Shown here in pieces: positions 7,987 to 15,693 of a DNA stretch of 64,000 nucleotides (positions are counted from its first letter, which is position 1; every line of letters begins with the position of its first letter). Made by a program: the position numbers and the translations under genes. Source of the stretch: Amycolatopsis bullii (GTDB lineage: Bacteria > Actinomycetota > Actinomycetes > Mycobacteriales > Pseudonocardiaceae); NCBI RefSeq assembly GCF_014654205.1, contig NZ_BNAW01000004.1:283369-347368 (forward strand), in the 5' to 3' direction. The notes under the pieces were generated by a model. It was not told where the DNA came from, did not search any database, and saw only the letters and a list, made by a program, of their open reading frames with translations.

Positions 7987-8044
7987 GGTTCTGGCTGGAC
8001 ACAGCAAGAGCCTTCTGATGGCCAGATTACAGGTTCCGGCCGCG
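7987..8044 (+). pseudogene. Degenerate tRNA-Arg(TCT) remnant
   Basis: This stretch aligns with the intact tRNA at 8266-8342. It keeps GCTGGA, AGCAAGAGCCTTCT (14 identical bases over the anticodon arm) and CAGGTTC of the T arm. The acceptor stem and the rest of the T arm are lost. It lies 220 bases upstream of the real tRNA in the same direction, so it is best read as a decayed duplicate. Confidence 0.6.
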
Positions 8045-8265
8045 CGGAAAAGCCCGCTCGGTCACGCTCAGCACTTCCCCGGACACAGAAGGAGGGGTCA
8101 CATCGCTTCAAGCAGGGGACCAGGCGTCCGGTCACGGCTGTGCGCGCAGAAACTCCCGAATTACGTCGAACGAGACCTGAAACGATTCGCCGGTGTCGAA
8201 CGATCGACTGGGTGGCGACGACTAAGCTGCCAGTGCCGGGTCACCGGTAGCGGCCGTCGGCGCGG

Positions 8266-8342
8266 GCCCTCGTAGCTCAGCTGGATAGAGCAAGAGCCTT
8301 CTAATCTCTAGGTCGCAGGTTCGAGTCCTGCCGGGGGCGCCA
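8266..8342 (+). tRNA. tRNA-Arg (anticodon TCT)
   Basis: The cloverleaf can be drawn. The acceptor is GCCCTCG (8266-8272) paired with CGGGGGC (8332-8338), with one T-G wobble. The D stem is GCTC/GAGC. The anticodon loop CTTCTAA has TCT at 8300-8302. The T stem is GCAGG/CCTGC with the TTCGAGT loop. Discriminator G and an encoded CCA end at 8342. The innermost anticodon-stem pair is a C-T mismatch. It reads AGA, a rare codon in such high-GC genomes. tRNA 3' ends are common integration sites, but no integrase or matching att repeat is seen. Confidence 0.93.
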
Positions 8343-8624
8343 CCAGGGAAGACGCCGTGCGCAGCAGCGCACGGCGTGCCCCGGGCCAGTGATCGGGCCC
8401 ACACTCGTCGCCTCGGCCGTACTCCCACTGTGGACGGTCCCGCGTCTCGTCCCCTCTCGCGTGCAGGACTCCGGAAGGCGCACCGTGTAAGCGCCCAGGT
8501 AGCCCAGTGGGTCCCGAATGAGTTCTTCCCGAAACAACCTTGTTACCTGACCGATCGACCGCGGCCTCGGTGCGCGCACGCACCCCACGATCGAGTGAGG
8601 CGCCGAACGGAAAGGAGACCCGTA

Positions 8625-8840
8625 GTGCACCAGGAAGCACCCGGCGGGCGTCACCGCCGACGACGGCAGAACACCATCACCCGGACAGCGCTCGACGAAG
8701 CCCGCCGCGCCGGGCTGGTCCAACGCCACTTGACCAAACTCAGCCACCTCGCCGACCGTGCCCGCCCCACTCCGGAACCACCGCCCCGAACGCCCGAAGA
8801 GCCAACGGAGCACCCGCCCTCCACATCGGACGCGGCTTGA
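8625..8840 (+). CDS. Small basic/acidic hypothetical protein
   Basis: A 71-residue protein that I do not recognise. Its GTG start has AAAGGAGA 6 bases upstream, a near-ideal ribosome site, which is the main reason to call it and to reject the longer in-frame reading from 8376. Residues 5-15 are very basic (GGRHRRRRQ). Residues 17-43 look like an amphipathic helix (TALDEARRAGLVQRHLTKLSHLA). The C-terminal third is Pro/Glu/Thr-rich and probably disordered. No signal peptide or membrane segment is present. It stands alone between the tRNA-Arg and the deoxysugar genes. Confidence 0.6.
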   Translation: MHQEAPGGRHRRRRQNTITRTALDEARRAGLVQRHLTKLSHLADRARPTPEPPPRTPEEPTEHPPSTSDAA

Positions 8841-9070
8841 CGCCGGCGAGCGGGCAGGGCGGGCAGAGGACCGGACCACCGGAGCCCGGCGGTCTTGTCT
8901 CCACAAGGACAGCGGTCCGGTGACACCGCGCGCGAAGCGCCACCCGCCATCGCCCGGCGGCGAACAGCATGGCTGAAGACGTCGGCCCGGTTGTGCCGGT
9001 GCCACGCTTGCTGCGGTGAATCCAGGCGCAATCCGAACATCGTGGGAGTCACTCTTGAGCGGGGACAGCG

Positions 9071-9669
9071 ATGCAGATACGTGAGCTTTCCGTCGAAGGT
9101 GCCCTGGAAATCACGCCGAACCCGACTTCAGACGATCGCGGCCTCTTCGTCTCGCCGTTCCAGGAGACGCCGTTCCGGCTGGCCACCGGTCGGCGGCTCT
9201 TCAGCGTGGCCGAGACCAGTCACAGCCGGTCGCGCCGGGGCGTGGTCCGGGTGTGCACTTCACGGCGACGCCCGGCTGTGCCAAATACGTCTACTGCCCC
9301 CGGGGATCGGCGATCGATGTCGTCGTGGACATCCGCGTCGATTCACCGACCTTCGGCAACTGGGACGCCGTGGTGGTCGATCAGGAGCACTTCCGTGCGG
9401 TCTACTTCCCGGTCGGCGTCGGCCACGCGTTCATCGCGTTGCAGGACGACACCGTGATGGCCTACCTGTTTTCCGGGGAGTACGTGCCGGAGAACGAGCT
9501 CGCGCTCTCGGTGACGGACCCCGAGCTCGGACTTCCGCTGCCGCAGGACCTCACACCGATCCTGTCCGCGCGCGACCGAGTCGCGCCGACGCTCGCCGAA
9601 GCCCGGGAACGCGGGTTGCTTCCGCCATACGACAAGTGCAAAGCCGCCGAAGTGGCCTTGGGGCACTGA
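9071..9669 (+). pseudogene. dTDP-4-keto-6-deoxysugar 3,5-epimerase-like gene, frameshifted
   Basis: Residues read as a cupin epimerase of the RmlC/EvaD type: MQIRELSVEGALEITPNP, then DDRGLFVSPFQE, SVAETSHSRSRRGVVR. The frame then breaks. In another frame it continues GVHFTATPGCAKYVYCPRG, then DVVVDIRVDSPTFGNWDAV to a normal C-terminus at 9669. Adding one G in the GGG run at 9249-9251 restores the junction VVRGVHF, so one base is missing. The family epimerises C3 and/or C5 of dTDP-4-keto-6-deoxyglucose for antibiotic sugars. The next gene is a sugar transferase. Either the gene is newly broken or the base was missed in sequencing; a run of three G makes an error possible but not likely. Confidence 0.85.
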
Positions 9670-9703
9670 CCGGGCCTGCCGGTTACCGAGATCGGAGCCA
9701 ATC

Positions 9704-10825
9704 ATTCGGATCCTGTTCACCACCGAGCCGCTGCTCGGGCACTTCTTCCCGCTGGTGCCACTCGCCTGGGCCTGCCGGGCGGCGGGGCACGAGGTGCTGG
9801 TCGCCGTCCCGGAAAACCTCGTCGACACGGTTCTGCGGTCCGGGCTGCCCGCGGTGTCGAGCGGGCCGCCGATGGACTTCGTCGAGCTGGGCCCGGAACT
9901 GTCCACGCACCCGATCGAACAGCGGCGGCACGTGCACGGCCGGGTGTTCGGGCGGATCGCTGCCGCCACGCTGCCGCGGATGATGTCCATTGTGGACGCT
10001 TGGCGGCCCGATGTCGTGCTGAGCGAGCGCGCCGAGTTCGCCGGCCCGCTCGCCGCGGCCGCGCACGGAACACCGTTGGCCGACGTGCGGTGGGGCGTGG
10101 CCGAACTGCCGGAGTACCGTGCGGGCGCGGTCGAGGTGCTCGCCGGCTCGCCGGTCGCGGCGGGACTCACCCTTCCGCAGCCCGCTCTGTCGCTGAGCCC
10201 GTGGCCCCCCAGCCTGCGCCTGCCGCACGCGACGGGCCACCTGAGCTTCCGGCACGTGTCCTACAACGGCACCGCGGACGTTCCCGACTGGGTGCTGGCG
10301 CCGCGCACGAAACCCAGGATCTGCCTGACGCTCGGCACACTGGTTCCGCGTTTCGGAATTCCCGACCTGCACGGGAAAATGCTGGCCGCCGTGCGGGAGC
10401 TCGGGCGGCTGGACGTCGACGTGGTGATCGCGGTCGACGAGCGGGCCATAGCCTCCTGGGGTCCCTTGCCGGAGAACGTCAGCCAGGCCGGCCGGATGCC
10501 GCTGCACCAGGTGCTCGGCGCCTGCGATGTGCTGATCCAGCACGGCGGCCAGGGCACCACGCTGACCGCCTTCTCCGCCGGTGTGCCACAACTGGCGCTG
10601 CCGCAGTTCGACGACCAGTTCGAGAACGCGGACGCGGTCGCCAAGGCCGGGGCGGGGATCAGGATGCTGCCCGACGAAGTCACCCCGAGAGCCGTGGCCG
10701 CGCATTGCGAAGAACTGCTCGGCACGCCCGCGTTCGCCACGGCTGCCGCGGCCGTCGCCTGCGAGATGGCGGCACAGCTCTCACCTCTCGATGTCGTCGC
10801 CGATCTCGAGGCGCTGGGCGGATGA
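9704..10825 (+). CDS. GT1-family antibiotic glycosyltransferase, apparent ATT start
   Basis: A 373-residue protein if started at 9704. The N-terminal Rossmann half starts xRILFTTEPLLGHFFPLVPLAWA. The C-terminal donor-binding half has HGGQGTTLTAFSAGVPQLAL near residue 285, followed by PQFDDQFENADAVAKAGAG, as in macrolide, anthracycline and glycopeptide transferases. These enzymes move a deoxysugar from a dTDP or UDP donor to an aglycone. The expected start codon (before RILF) is ATT at 9704, with GGAG 6 bases upstream. The first ordinary start is GTG 9755, which would remove the first 17 residues of the fold. With the broken epimerase before it, this suggests a decaying sugar module, though ATT can initiate weakly. 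Confidence 0.8.
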   Translation: MRILFTTEPLLGHFFPLVPLAWACRAAGHEVLVAVPENLVDTVLRSGLPAVSSGPPMDFVELGPELSTHPIEQRRHVHGRVFGRIAAATLPRMMSIVDAWRPDVVLSERAEFAGPLAAAAHGTPLADVRWGVAELPEYRAGAVEVLAGSPVAAGLTLPQPALSLSPWPPSLRLPHATGHLSFRHVSYNGTADVPDWVLAPRTKPRICLTLGTLVPRFGIPDLHGKMLAAVRELGRLDVDVVIAVDERAIASWGPLPENVSQAGRMPLHQVLGACDVLIQHGGQGTTLTAFSAGVPQLALPQFDDQFENADAVAKAGAGIRMLPDEVTPRAVAAHCEELLGTPAFATAAAAVACEMAAQLSPLDVVADLEALGG

Positions 10826-10921
10826 ATACCCGCCGGAACAGAGCACGGCGAAGGTGCCTTCCGGAGGGGGACGGTGTCAAGGTCGGCTGAGAGGCACCAC
10901 GAGCGCACGGGGAGGACTTTC

Positions 10922-11488
10922 ATGAGCGAGGCCACGGTGGGTCCGGCGGCGGTTCCGGAGTGGATCGCCGGCACGTGGACCGTCGACCACTTCCACTCTG
11001 CGGTGGGGTTCTCCGTCCGGCACCTGATGAGCAAGGTGCGCGGCAGTTTCACCGAATTCACCGCGCAGATCGTGACCGCCGACGACCCGGCCCGGTCGAC
11101 CGTCACCGCCGACATCGACCTGGCTTCGGTCGACACCGGCCTCAAGATGCGTGACGACCACCTGCGCTCGGCCGACTGGTTCCGGACCGACCAGAACACG
11201 AAGATGCGGTTCGTCAGCACCGGACTGCGTCCGGACGGGGAGCACTGGGTGCTCACCGGCGACCTCACGATCGTGGACACCACCCGGCCGGTCGACATCC
11301 GGCTCGAGCTGCTCGGCATCGACCCGACCGGTCTCGAGGGCGAAACCCGCATCGGCTTCGAAGGGCGGGCCACGATCAAGCGCTCCGACTTCGGGCTCAC
11401 CTTCGGCCTCGCGGTCGACGGCAGCAAGGTCGTCATCGGCGACAAGGTCGACATCACGCTGGACATCGAAGCCGTTCTCAACACCTGA
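10922..11488 (+). CDS. YceI-family lipid-binding protein
   Basis: A 188-residue protein with the YceI signature near the N-terminus (WTVDHFHSAVGFSVRHLMSKVRGSF) and the downstream FSGTLTID-like stretch, here DIDLASVDTGLKMRDDHLRSADWF. The family is a lipocalin-like barrel that binds polyisoprenoid chains. There is no signal peptide, so it is probably cytoplasmic, as in most actinobacterial members. GGGGAGGAC lies 7 bases before the ATG at 10922. It converges on the minus-strand operon ending at 11530. It could bind an isoprenoid quinone or lipid; no partner is evident. Confidence 0.9.
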   Translation: MSEATVGPAAVPEWIAGTWTVDHFHSAVGFSVRHLMSKVRGSFTEFTAQIVTADDPARSTVTADIDLASVDTGLKMRDDHLRSADWFRTDQNTKMRFVSTGLRPDGEHWVLTGDLTIVDTTRPVDIRLELLGIDPTGLEGETRIGFEGRATIKRSDFGLTFGLAVDGSKVVIGDKVDITLDIEAVLNT

Positions 11489-11529
11489 CGAGCGGGCGGG
11501 CCGGGCTCGTGAGCCCGGCCCGCGCCCGG

Positions 11530-12081
11530 TCAGGCCGGTGCGTCGAGCAACTCCGCCAGACCCGCGTAGCCCGCGTTCTTCAGCCTCTCGCCCGAGGTCG
11601 TCGTGTAGCCCTCGGCGGCGCGGATGCCGAGTCCCTCGACCATCCGGTTCATGAAGTTGAACAGGGCGCAGACCAGGACGGCGTCGTGGAGCGCGCGCTC
11701 GTCCCAGCCGGCCGCGAAGACGGCTTCGGCGTCCGCGTCGGTCATTTTCGCCGGCGTCCGCGTCAGCTTGCCGACGTAGGCGAGCACCGGCTTGAGCCGG
11801 GCGTCCACGTTCGCGGACTCGAGGTCGGCCAGCGCCGCCGCCAGCGTGCCCTCCGGGATGCCGAACGCCTCGGCGGTGACGGTGTGGATCCCGTGGCAGT
11901 AGTCGCAGCTGTTCAGGCCGGACACGTAGGCCGCGATCAGCTCACGCTCGCCCGGCGTGAACGGCGACTCGCCGCGCAGCACCAGCTCGTGGAAGGCCAG
12001 CAGGTGCCGCGCCGGGCCCGGGTAGGCCTGGAACACCTGGAGGAGCGTCGTCTCGGACGGCAGGGATTTCAGGTAGGACAT
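11530..12081 (-). CDS. AhpD-like carboxymuconolactone decarboxylase / peroxidase-related protein
   Basis: A 183-residue all-helical protein. The CMD motif is at residues 50-63 (YVSGLNSCDYCHGIH): two cysteines spaced CxxC with a His three residues on, as in AhpD-type peroxidase-linked proteins. Family members reduce peroxides or disulfides through the CxxC pair. The ATG at 12081 lies inside the upstream gene (13-base overlap with 12069), so the two are coupled. It is the last gene of the four-gene operon 14418-11530 that also holds a flavin oxidoreductase, so a redox role in that pathway is likely. It is not closely similar to the longer CMD protein at 24662. Confidence 0.87.
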   Translation of the reverse strand: MSYLKSLPSETTLLQVFQAYPGPARHLLAFHELVLRGESPFTPGERELIAAYVSGLNSCDYCHGIHTVTAEAFGIPEGTLAAALADLESANVDARLKPVLAYVGKLTRTPAKMTDADAEAVFAAGWDERALHDAVLVCALFNFMNRMVEGLGIRAAEGYTTTSGERLKNAGYAGLAELLDAPA

Positions 12082-12515
12082 CGGAGGCCCTCTCCGTTCG
12101 GTGGTGCGTCGGCGCAGGCATCGACGTCCGCTCGGCGCAGCACGCACGCGGTCAGGTAGGCGATCGAGGCGTGGCCCGCACCGGGCGCGGCCGCGGCGAC
12201 GCGCGCGGCGGTCTTGACCCACTCCTGGCGGAGCGAGCCCGGGGTGTCCGCCGCCGGCTCGTCGAGGGCGGAGCGCACCGAACGCCAATGAGCCCGGCCG
12301 AGGGCGACCAGGCCCGGCAGGTCGAAACTGCTGCCCCCGTGGCGCACCTGGTCGACCAGCTGGGTGACCAGCGCCGGATCGTCGGCGATCCGCGCCAGGC
12401 CCAGCCCGCCGAGCAGGCGGTCGGGGTCGAGGCCGAGCAGGATGATGCCGACCTCGACGTCGGCGGGCGCGTCGACGTCGGGCAGGGCGAACCGGCTGTC
12501 GGCGGGCTCAGACAC
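12069..12515 (-). CDS. Hypothetical protein in oxidoreductase operon
   Basis: A 148-residue protein that I do not recognise. It overlaps the flavin oxidoreductase gene by 8 bases upstream and the AhpD-like gene by 13 bases downstream, so it is firmly part of the operon. Its N-terminus is acidic (MSEPADSRFALPDVDAPADVEVG). The middle is helical with IILLGLDPDRLLGGLGLARI and a FDLPGLVALGRAHWRSV segment. No cysteine motif appears except two Cys near the end. No signal peptide or membrane span is seen. A small accessory or acyl-transfer partner is possible, but nothing shows it. Confidence 0.75.
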   Translation of the reverse strand: MSEPADSRFALPDVDAPADVEVGIILLGLDPDRLLGGLGLARIADDPALVTQLVDQVRHGGSSFDLPGLVALGRAHWRSVRSALDEPAADTPGSLRQEWVKTAARVAAAAPGAGHASIAYLTACVLRRADVDACADAPPNGEGLRCPT

Positions 12516-13836
12516 CGACGGCCTCCCGGAGCGTCCGGACGGGGCTTTCCTCGCGGACGGCGGCCGCGATGGCCGCGGCCGCCCGGGTCGTCGCCACGCG
12601 GTGCCCGTCGATGTTCCGGGCCGCCGGGCCGAGGACCATCGCCGTGGCGGCGCCGACCGCCGAAACGCGGGGGGCGCGCTCGAAGACCAGGGTGCGCTCG
12701 TCCAGGGCCGGCCATCCGTCGCGCTCGCCGACCAGTTCGGCGGGCAGCAGGCCGTCGCCGATCGACGGTGCCGTGCCCAGCGCCAGGACGGCGTGGTCGG
12801 CGGCGATCCGGCGGCCGCTCGCGAGGCGCACCGTCACCGTCCCGCCGACGCCGGTCGCGATCCGGGCCACGGTTTCGCCGCGGTAGACGACCAGCCGGCC
12901 GTCCGCTTCGGCTTGCCGGAGCAACGGCTGGAACTCGAACATGATCGACGCCCGGCGGAACTGGTTCATCAGGGCGAGCCGGTCGGCCCAGCCGACGCTG
13001 TCGAACCGCTTGCGGCCCTCCGGGCGGAAGAACGTCGAGTTGACGTCGGCGCACTGGTACCGCTCGCCGGGGTCGCGCAGCACCCAGTGCACCTCCCGCC
13101 CGGCCGAAAGCGCGTTGGTGATCAGGTGCGCGGCCGTCAGCCCGGCCCCGACGACGATCTGCCGCCCGCCGTCCGGCGCGGGCTCGTCCCAGTACGAGGT
13201 CCCGGGGGGTGTCGGGCCGCCGCCCCACCACGAATCCGGCGCCGGGCGCCGTTCCTCGCCGAGGCAGAGCACGACGTGGCGGGCGGTGACGGTGAAGGCG
13301 CCGGCGTGCACCGTGACCGCGTCGGCGGCGGGCAGCACCTCGCGGACCTCGCCCCGCCACGTCTTCTCGCCGACGTGGTGGCTCGCCGCCAGATGCGCGC
13401 AGTAGGCCTCGAAGACGTCCACCGGCACGACGGACCGGTGGCCGGCCTGCGACATCCGGATCTCCCGGCGCTCGACCGGGGTCAGCCGCGCCCAGTGCAG
13501 CCGGGCGAAGTCGACCAGCTCGCAGTCGCGGTAGCCCTCGACACCGGGGTGGTGCTCGTAGGGTGAACGGAGAACGCGCTGGCCGAGCCGGTCGATCCGG
13601 TCGAAGAACCGCCCGCACGGCCGGCCGTCGCGGTCGATCACCACGACGTCGCGGACGCCGTGGTGCCACAGCGCCGACGTCACGGCGAGCCCGGCCGGCC
13701 CCGCGCCGACGACGACCACCTCCGCGGTCGCGGGCGGCCGAGTCTCGCGGCCCGCAACCGGCGGGGCGGGCAGCCGCGGCCAGTCACGGCCACGGGGTGA
13801 GTCCAGCAGGTGCGGTTCCGGGACGAACTTGATCAC
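12508..13836 (-). CDS. FAD/NAD(P)-binding oxidoreductase (N-hydroxylase/BVMO-like)
   Basis: A 442-residue flavoprotein. The FAD site is VVVVGAGPAGLA near residue 40 and the NAD(P) site is IVVGAGLTAAH near residue 218. A later LALGTAPSIGDGLLP near residue 350 takes the place of the ATGY motif. NSTFFRPEGRKRF near residue 266 recalls lysine/ornithine N-hydroxylases and related single-component flavin monooxygenases. Such enzymes use NADPH and oxygen to hydroxylate an amine or insert oxygen. It is the second gene of the minus-strand operon, 39 bases after the 180-residue unknown, and overlaps the next gene by 8 bases. The substrate is unknown; a tailoring role in nearby secondary metabolism is possible. 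Confidence 0.85.
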   Translation of the reverse strand: MIKFVPEPHLLDSPRGRDWPRLPAPPVAGRETRPPATAEVVVVGAGPAGLAVTSALWHHGVRDVVVIDRDGRPCGRFFDRIDRLGQRVLRSPYEHHPGVEGYRDCELVDFARLHWARLTPVERREIRMSQAGHRSVVPVDVFEAYCAHLAASHHVGEKTWRGEVREVLPAADAVTVHAGAFTVTARHVVLCLGEERRPAPDSWWGGGPTPPGTSYWDEPAPDGGRQIVVGAGLTAAHLITNALSAGREVHWVLRDPGERYQCADVNSTFFRPEGRKRFDSVGWADRLALMNQFRRASIMFEFQPLLRQAEADGRLVVYRGETVARIATGVGGTVTVRLASGRRIAADHAVLALGTAPSIGDGLLPAELVGERDGWPALDERTLVFERAPRVSAVGAATAMVLGPAARNIDGHRVATTRAAAAIAAAVREESPVRTLREAVGV

Positions 13837-13875
13837 GAATTCCCCTCACGCCCGAGACCGGGACCGGGCGCCGGT

Positions 13876-14418
13876 TCAGCCGATCACCGTGATGGGCACG
13901 ATCAGCTCGACCACCGGCCGCTGCCGCATCCCGTTGGTGACCAGCTCCTCGAGCGTCTGCTGGGACTGCTCGGCGCTGTCGGTGGCGAGCGGGCTGTACC
14001 GGGAGGAGAAGTACGTCGGCTTGCTGCCGCCGGTTTCCATCGAGTACGTCTTGAGCACGGCCTCGCCCGGCCGGACCTCACCGTCGTAGAAGGTCAGCCG
14101 CCGCTGGTCGGGCGTCATGAAGCTCTTCGCGAACTGGGGCGACATCAGTGCGGCGTCGTCGATGAACACCGAGTCCTCGTCCAGCACCGCCTGCATGGCG
14201 ACCCACGTCCGGTCGGTCAGGTTGGTCTCGGCCTTGATGACCTGCCAGCGCCCCGGCTCCGGAAGGCTGACACTCACCGAAACGTCGTGATCGGCGGTGT
14301 CGATCGCGCCGGTGATCATGAGTACCCGGCGGCCGACATCGGCCACGCCGGTCAGCTGGATGTCCCGGGCGCGGACCCGGCTGGAAACATCGAGTCCTGG
14401 CAATTCGGGCGACGACAT
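13876..14418 (-). CDS. Hypothetical protein, first gene of oxidoreductase operon
   Basis: A 180-residue protein that I do not recognise. The sequence alternates in a beta-rich way (IQLTGVADVGRRVLMITGAIDTADHDVSVSVSL is split over several strands) and ends ELIVPITVIG. It has no cysteines, signal peptide or membrane span. The ATG at 14418 is preceded by GAGGAGGC at a good distance. The 288-base gap upstream (14419-14706) is AT-rich around 14460-14510 and probably holds the operon promoter. By position it would be produced with the flavin oxidoreductase. Confidence 0.7.
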   Translation of the reverse strand: MSSPELPGLDVSSRVRARDIQLTGVADVGRRVLMITGAIDTADHDVSVSVSLPEPGRWQVIKAETNLTDRTWVAMQAVLDEDSVFIDDAALMSPQFAKSFMTPDQRRLTFYDGEVRPGEAVLKTYSMETGGSKPTYFSSRYSPLATDSAEQSQQTLEELVTNGMRQRPVVELIVPITVIG

Positions 14419-14706
14419 GACGAAGCCTCCTCGTTATTCACCCCAGAAAATAACGGCCGCAACGGCGAACACGACGAGGTTTTCATACCACAAGAGACAT
14501 TGTCAAGATGAGGAATACCCCGTTCCGCGGCATGCATTGCGCCCACCGGGAACATACGCCATCCGGGCGACGTCTTACCCCGTTCGGCGCAGTACCGCTC
14601 ATTCAGCCGTCGGCCGTCGCCCGACCATCCCGGTCACAAACCGTCACGGGGCCGAGCCGCGGCAGCCTGGCCGGAGTAAGCCTCAGCGTCATCTCGCGGC
14701 CAGTGC

Positions 14707-15012
14707 TCACTGCCCCGGCGAGCCCGGGCGGGCCGGAGCGTCGACACCGTCCTGCAGACGGCCGACATAACGGATCTCGAATGCGGATTCCGCCCGCTGC
14801 ACCATTATTATCAGCACCAGACCCGGTTTCACCATAATCATGAAATTACCGGGATCGTGCGGGTCGCCGAAAATGTCGTAGACCAGGAAAGCCGACCCGT
14901 CGCCCACAGCGAACAATGCCTCGTAGACGACATTCCGTTCGGCCTGTGTCGCCGACTCGGCCCAGTCCTCGAGCACCTGCACTCCCGCGGTGAGCTGGAG
15001 GCGCATCGCCAT
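14707..15012 (-). CDS. Small hypothetical protein, RelE-like features
   Basis: A 101-residue protein. The ATG at 15012 has GGGAGG 6 bases upstream; longer readings to 15177 look like non-coding Arg-rich text. Residues 10-35 are helical (VLEDWAESATQAERNVVYEALF). The rest is a beta-rich part with a central hydrophobic stretch (NFMIMVKPGLVLIIMV) and FEIRYVGRL. The helix-then-sheet order and the FxIRYVG ending resemble RelE/ParE toxins, but no antitoxin gene is next to it and catalytic residues cannot be named. Treat it as hypothetical. It follows the enediyne-type genes on the same strand after a 180-base gap. Confidence 0.6.
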   Translation of the reverse strand: MAMRLQLTAGVQVLEDWAESATQAERNVVYEALFAVGDGSAFLVYDIFGDPHDPGNFMIMVKPGLVLIIMVQRAESAFEIRYVGRLQDGVDAPARPGSPGQ

Positions 15013-15192
15013 CCACCGGCCTCCCAACCGAACTTCGGCCGGGCGCCGGGCGCGCACGGCGAGTCCCGCCCCGCACTCCGGCCCCGGTGAGGTTCCAGTG
15101 TCCCGCCCTCGCGGTGACCGCGTCATCTCTGTGCGTGCGCCGGACCGGCAGGCGCGCGCCCGTGACGCGGCACCCACCCGGCCGCCGGACGT

Positions 15193-15345
15193 TCAGTTGT
15201 AACCGAGAACGATGTGCTCACGCAGGTACTCCCGCTCGGCCGGCGCGGCCGCTTCCCGCGGCGAGTCCGCGCGCGGGCGGCCGCTCGGTTCGGCCGGCTT
15301 TCCGTCGGCCCGGCCCTTCCCGGCCGGCAACGCTGGAGCTGTCAT
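15193..15345 (-). CDS. 50-residue peptide at the end of the enediyne-type operon
   Basis: A 50-residue peptide that I do not recognise. GGAGGAAA lies 5 bases before the ATG at 15345, a strong site that argues it is translated. The body is Pro/Ala/Arg-rich and probably unfolded; the end REYLREHIVLGYN looks like a short helix. It has no cysteine. It follows the 61-residue peptide gene after 162 bases on the same strand. It could be an accessory or regulatory peptide, or a RiPP-like substrate. Nothing proves a function. Confidence 0.55.
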   Translation of the reverse strand: MTAPALPAGKGRADGKPAEPSGRPRADSPREAAAPAEREYLREHIVLGYN

Positions 15346-15507
15346 GGCGTTTCCTCCGTTCTCCCTCCCCGGCCCGGAAAGCTCACGCATCGGACGAATC
15401 TCGCCGCATTCCGGGATACCGGCCGTCGAGTGGCCGAGGCGGTTCGACGGCAGCGGTTCAGCGCGAGGGCGAGTGCCTCACCGCGGCGTCCGCGCGGTGA
15501 CTTCCGC

Positions 15508-15693
15508 TCACGCGGCATCCCGCAACCGGACCTCGTAGTCGTCCTCGATCTCGGCGACGATGTCGGACCAGACGATGCCCCGCCCCAACCGGGGCATCGG
15601 CCGGGCCTGCCGGCCGTCCGGCACGTCCGTCAAGGCCGTCGGGGCCGTGTCGGAGCCGGGCCGGATGGGCTCGATGGCGTCGCTGGCGGTCAT
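15508..15693 (-). CDS. 61-residue acidic-tailed peptide, coupled to the SDR gene
   Basis: A 61-residue peptide that I do not recognise. The ATG at 15693 overlaps the SDR stop by four bases (ATGA), and GGAGGG lies about 9 bases upstream, so it is translated with the SDR. Residues 1-35 are Pro/Thr/Ala-rich. Residues 39-58 are acidic and probably helical (GIVWSDIVAEIEDDYEVRL). No cysteine, signal peptide or membrane span is seen. Its fixed place after the PksE, thioesterase, reductase and SDR genes suggests a role linked to the polyketide product, perhaps as a small binding or chaperone-like partner. That is inference only. Confidence 0.65.
   Translation of the reverse strand: MTASDAIEPIRPGSDTAPTALTDVPDGRQARPMPRLGRGIVWSDIVAEIEDDYEVRLRDAA

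Larger units (their letters stand above)
7020..8265. other. 1.2-kb region without a convincing gene
   Basis: Six-frame reading shows only Pro/Arg/Gly-rich translations, with no ribosome sites or family motifs. The stretch holds the minisatellite at about 7228-7480, a Pro/Thr-coding-looking but unsupported patch at 7587-8018, and a degenerate tRNA-Arg copy at about 7987-8044, before the intact tRNA-Arg. Confidence 0.6.

Noticed and set aside
7587..8018. Pro/Thr-rich secreted protein gene
   Set aside because: The frame has a low-complexity composition but no ribosome site, no signal peptide and no stop-codon bias beyond chance.
8266..8342. tRNA-Arg as an integration (att) site of a current mobile element
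   Set aside because: No integrase gene, no second copy of the tRNA 3' end and no excision genes are seen within the window. The upstream remnant only hints at past events.
8308..8640. Minus-strand frame ending PAGLEPAT through the tRNA
   Set aside because: This ending is the familiar false ORF made by reading across tRNA genes.
14707..15012. Toxin of a toxin-antitoxin pair
   Set aside because: The RelE-like impression rests on a short ending. No antitoxin gene is adjacent, so it is left as hypothetical.
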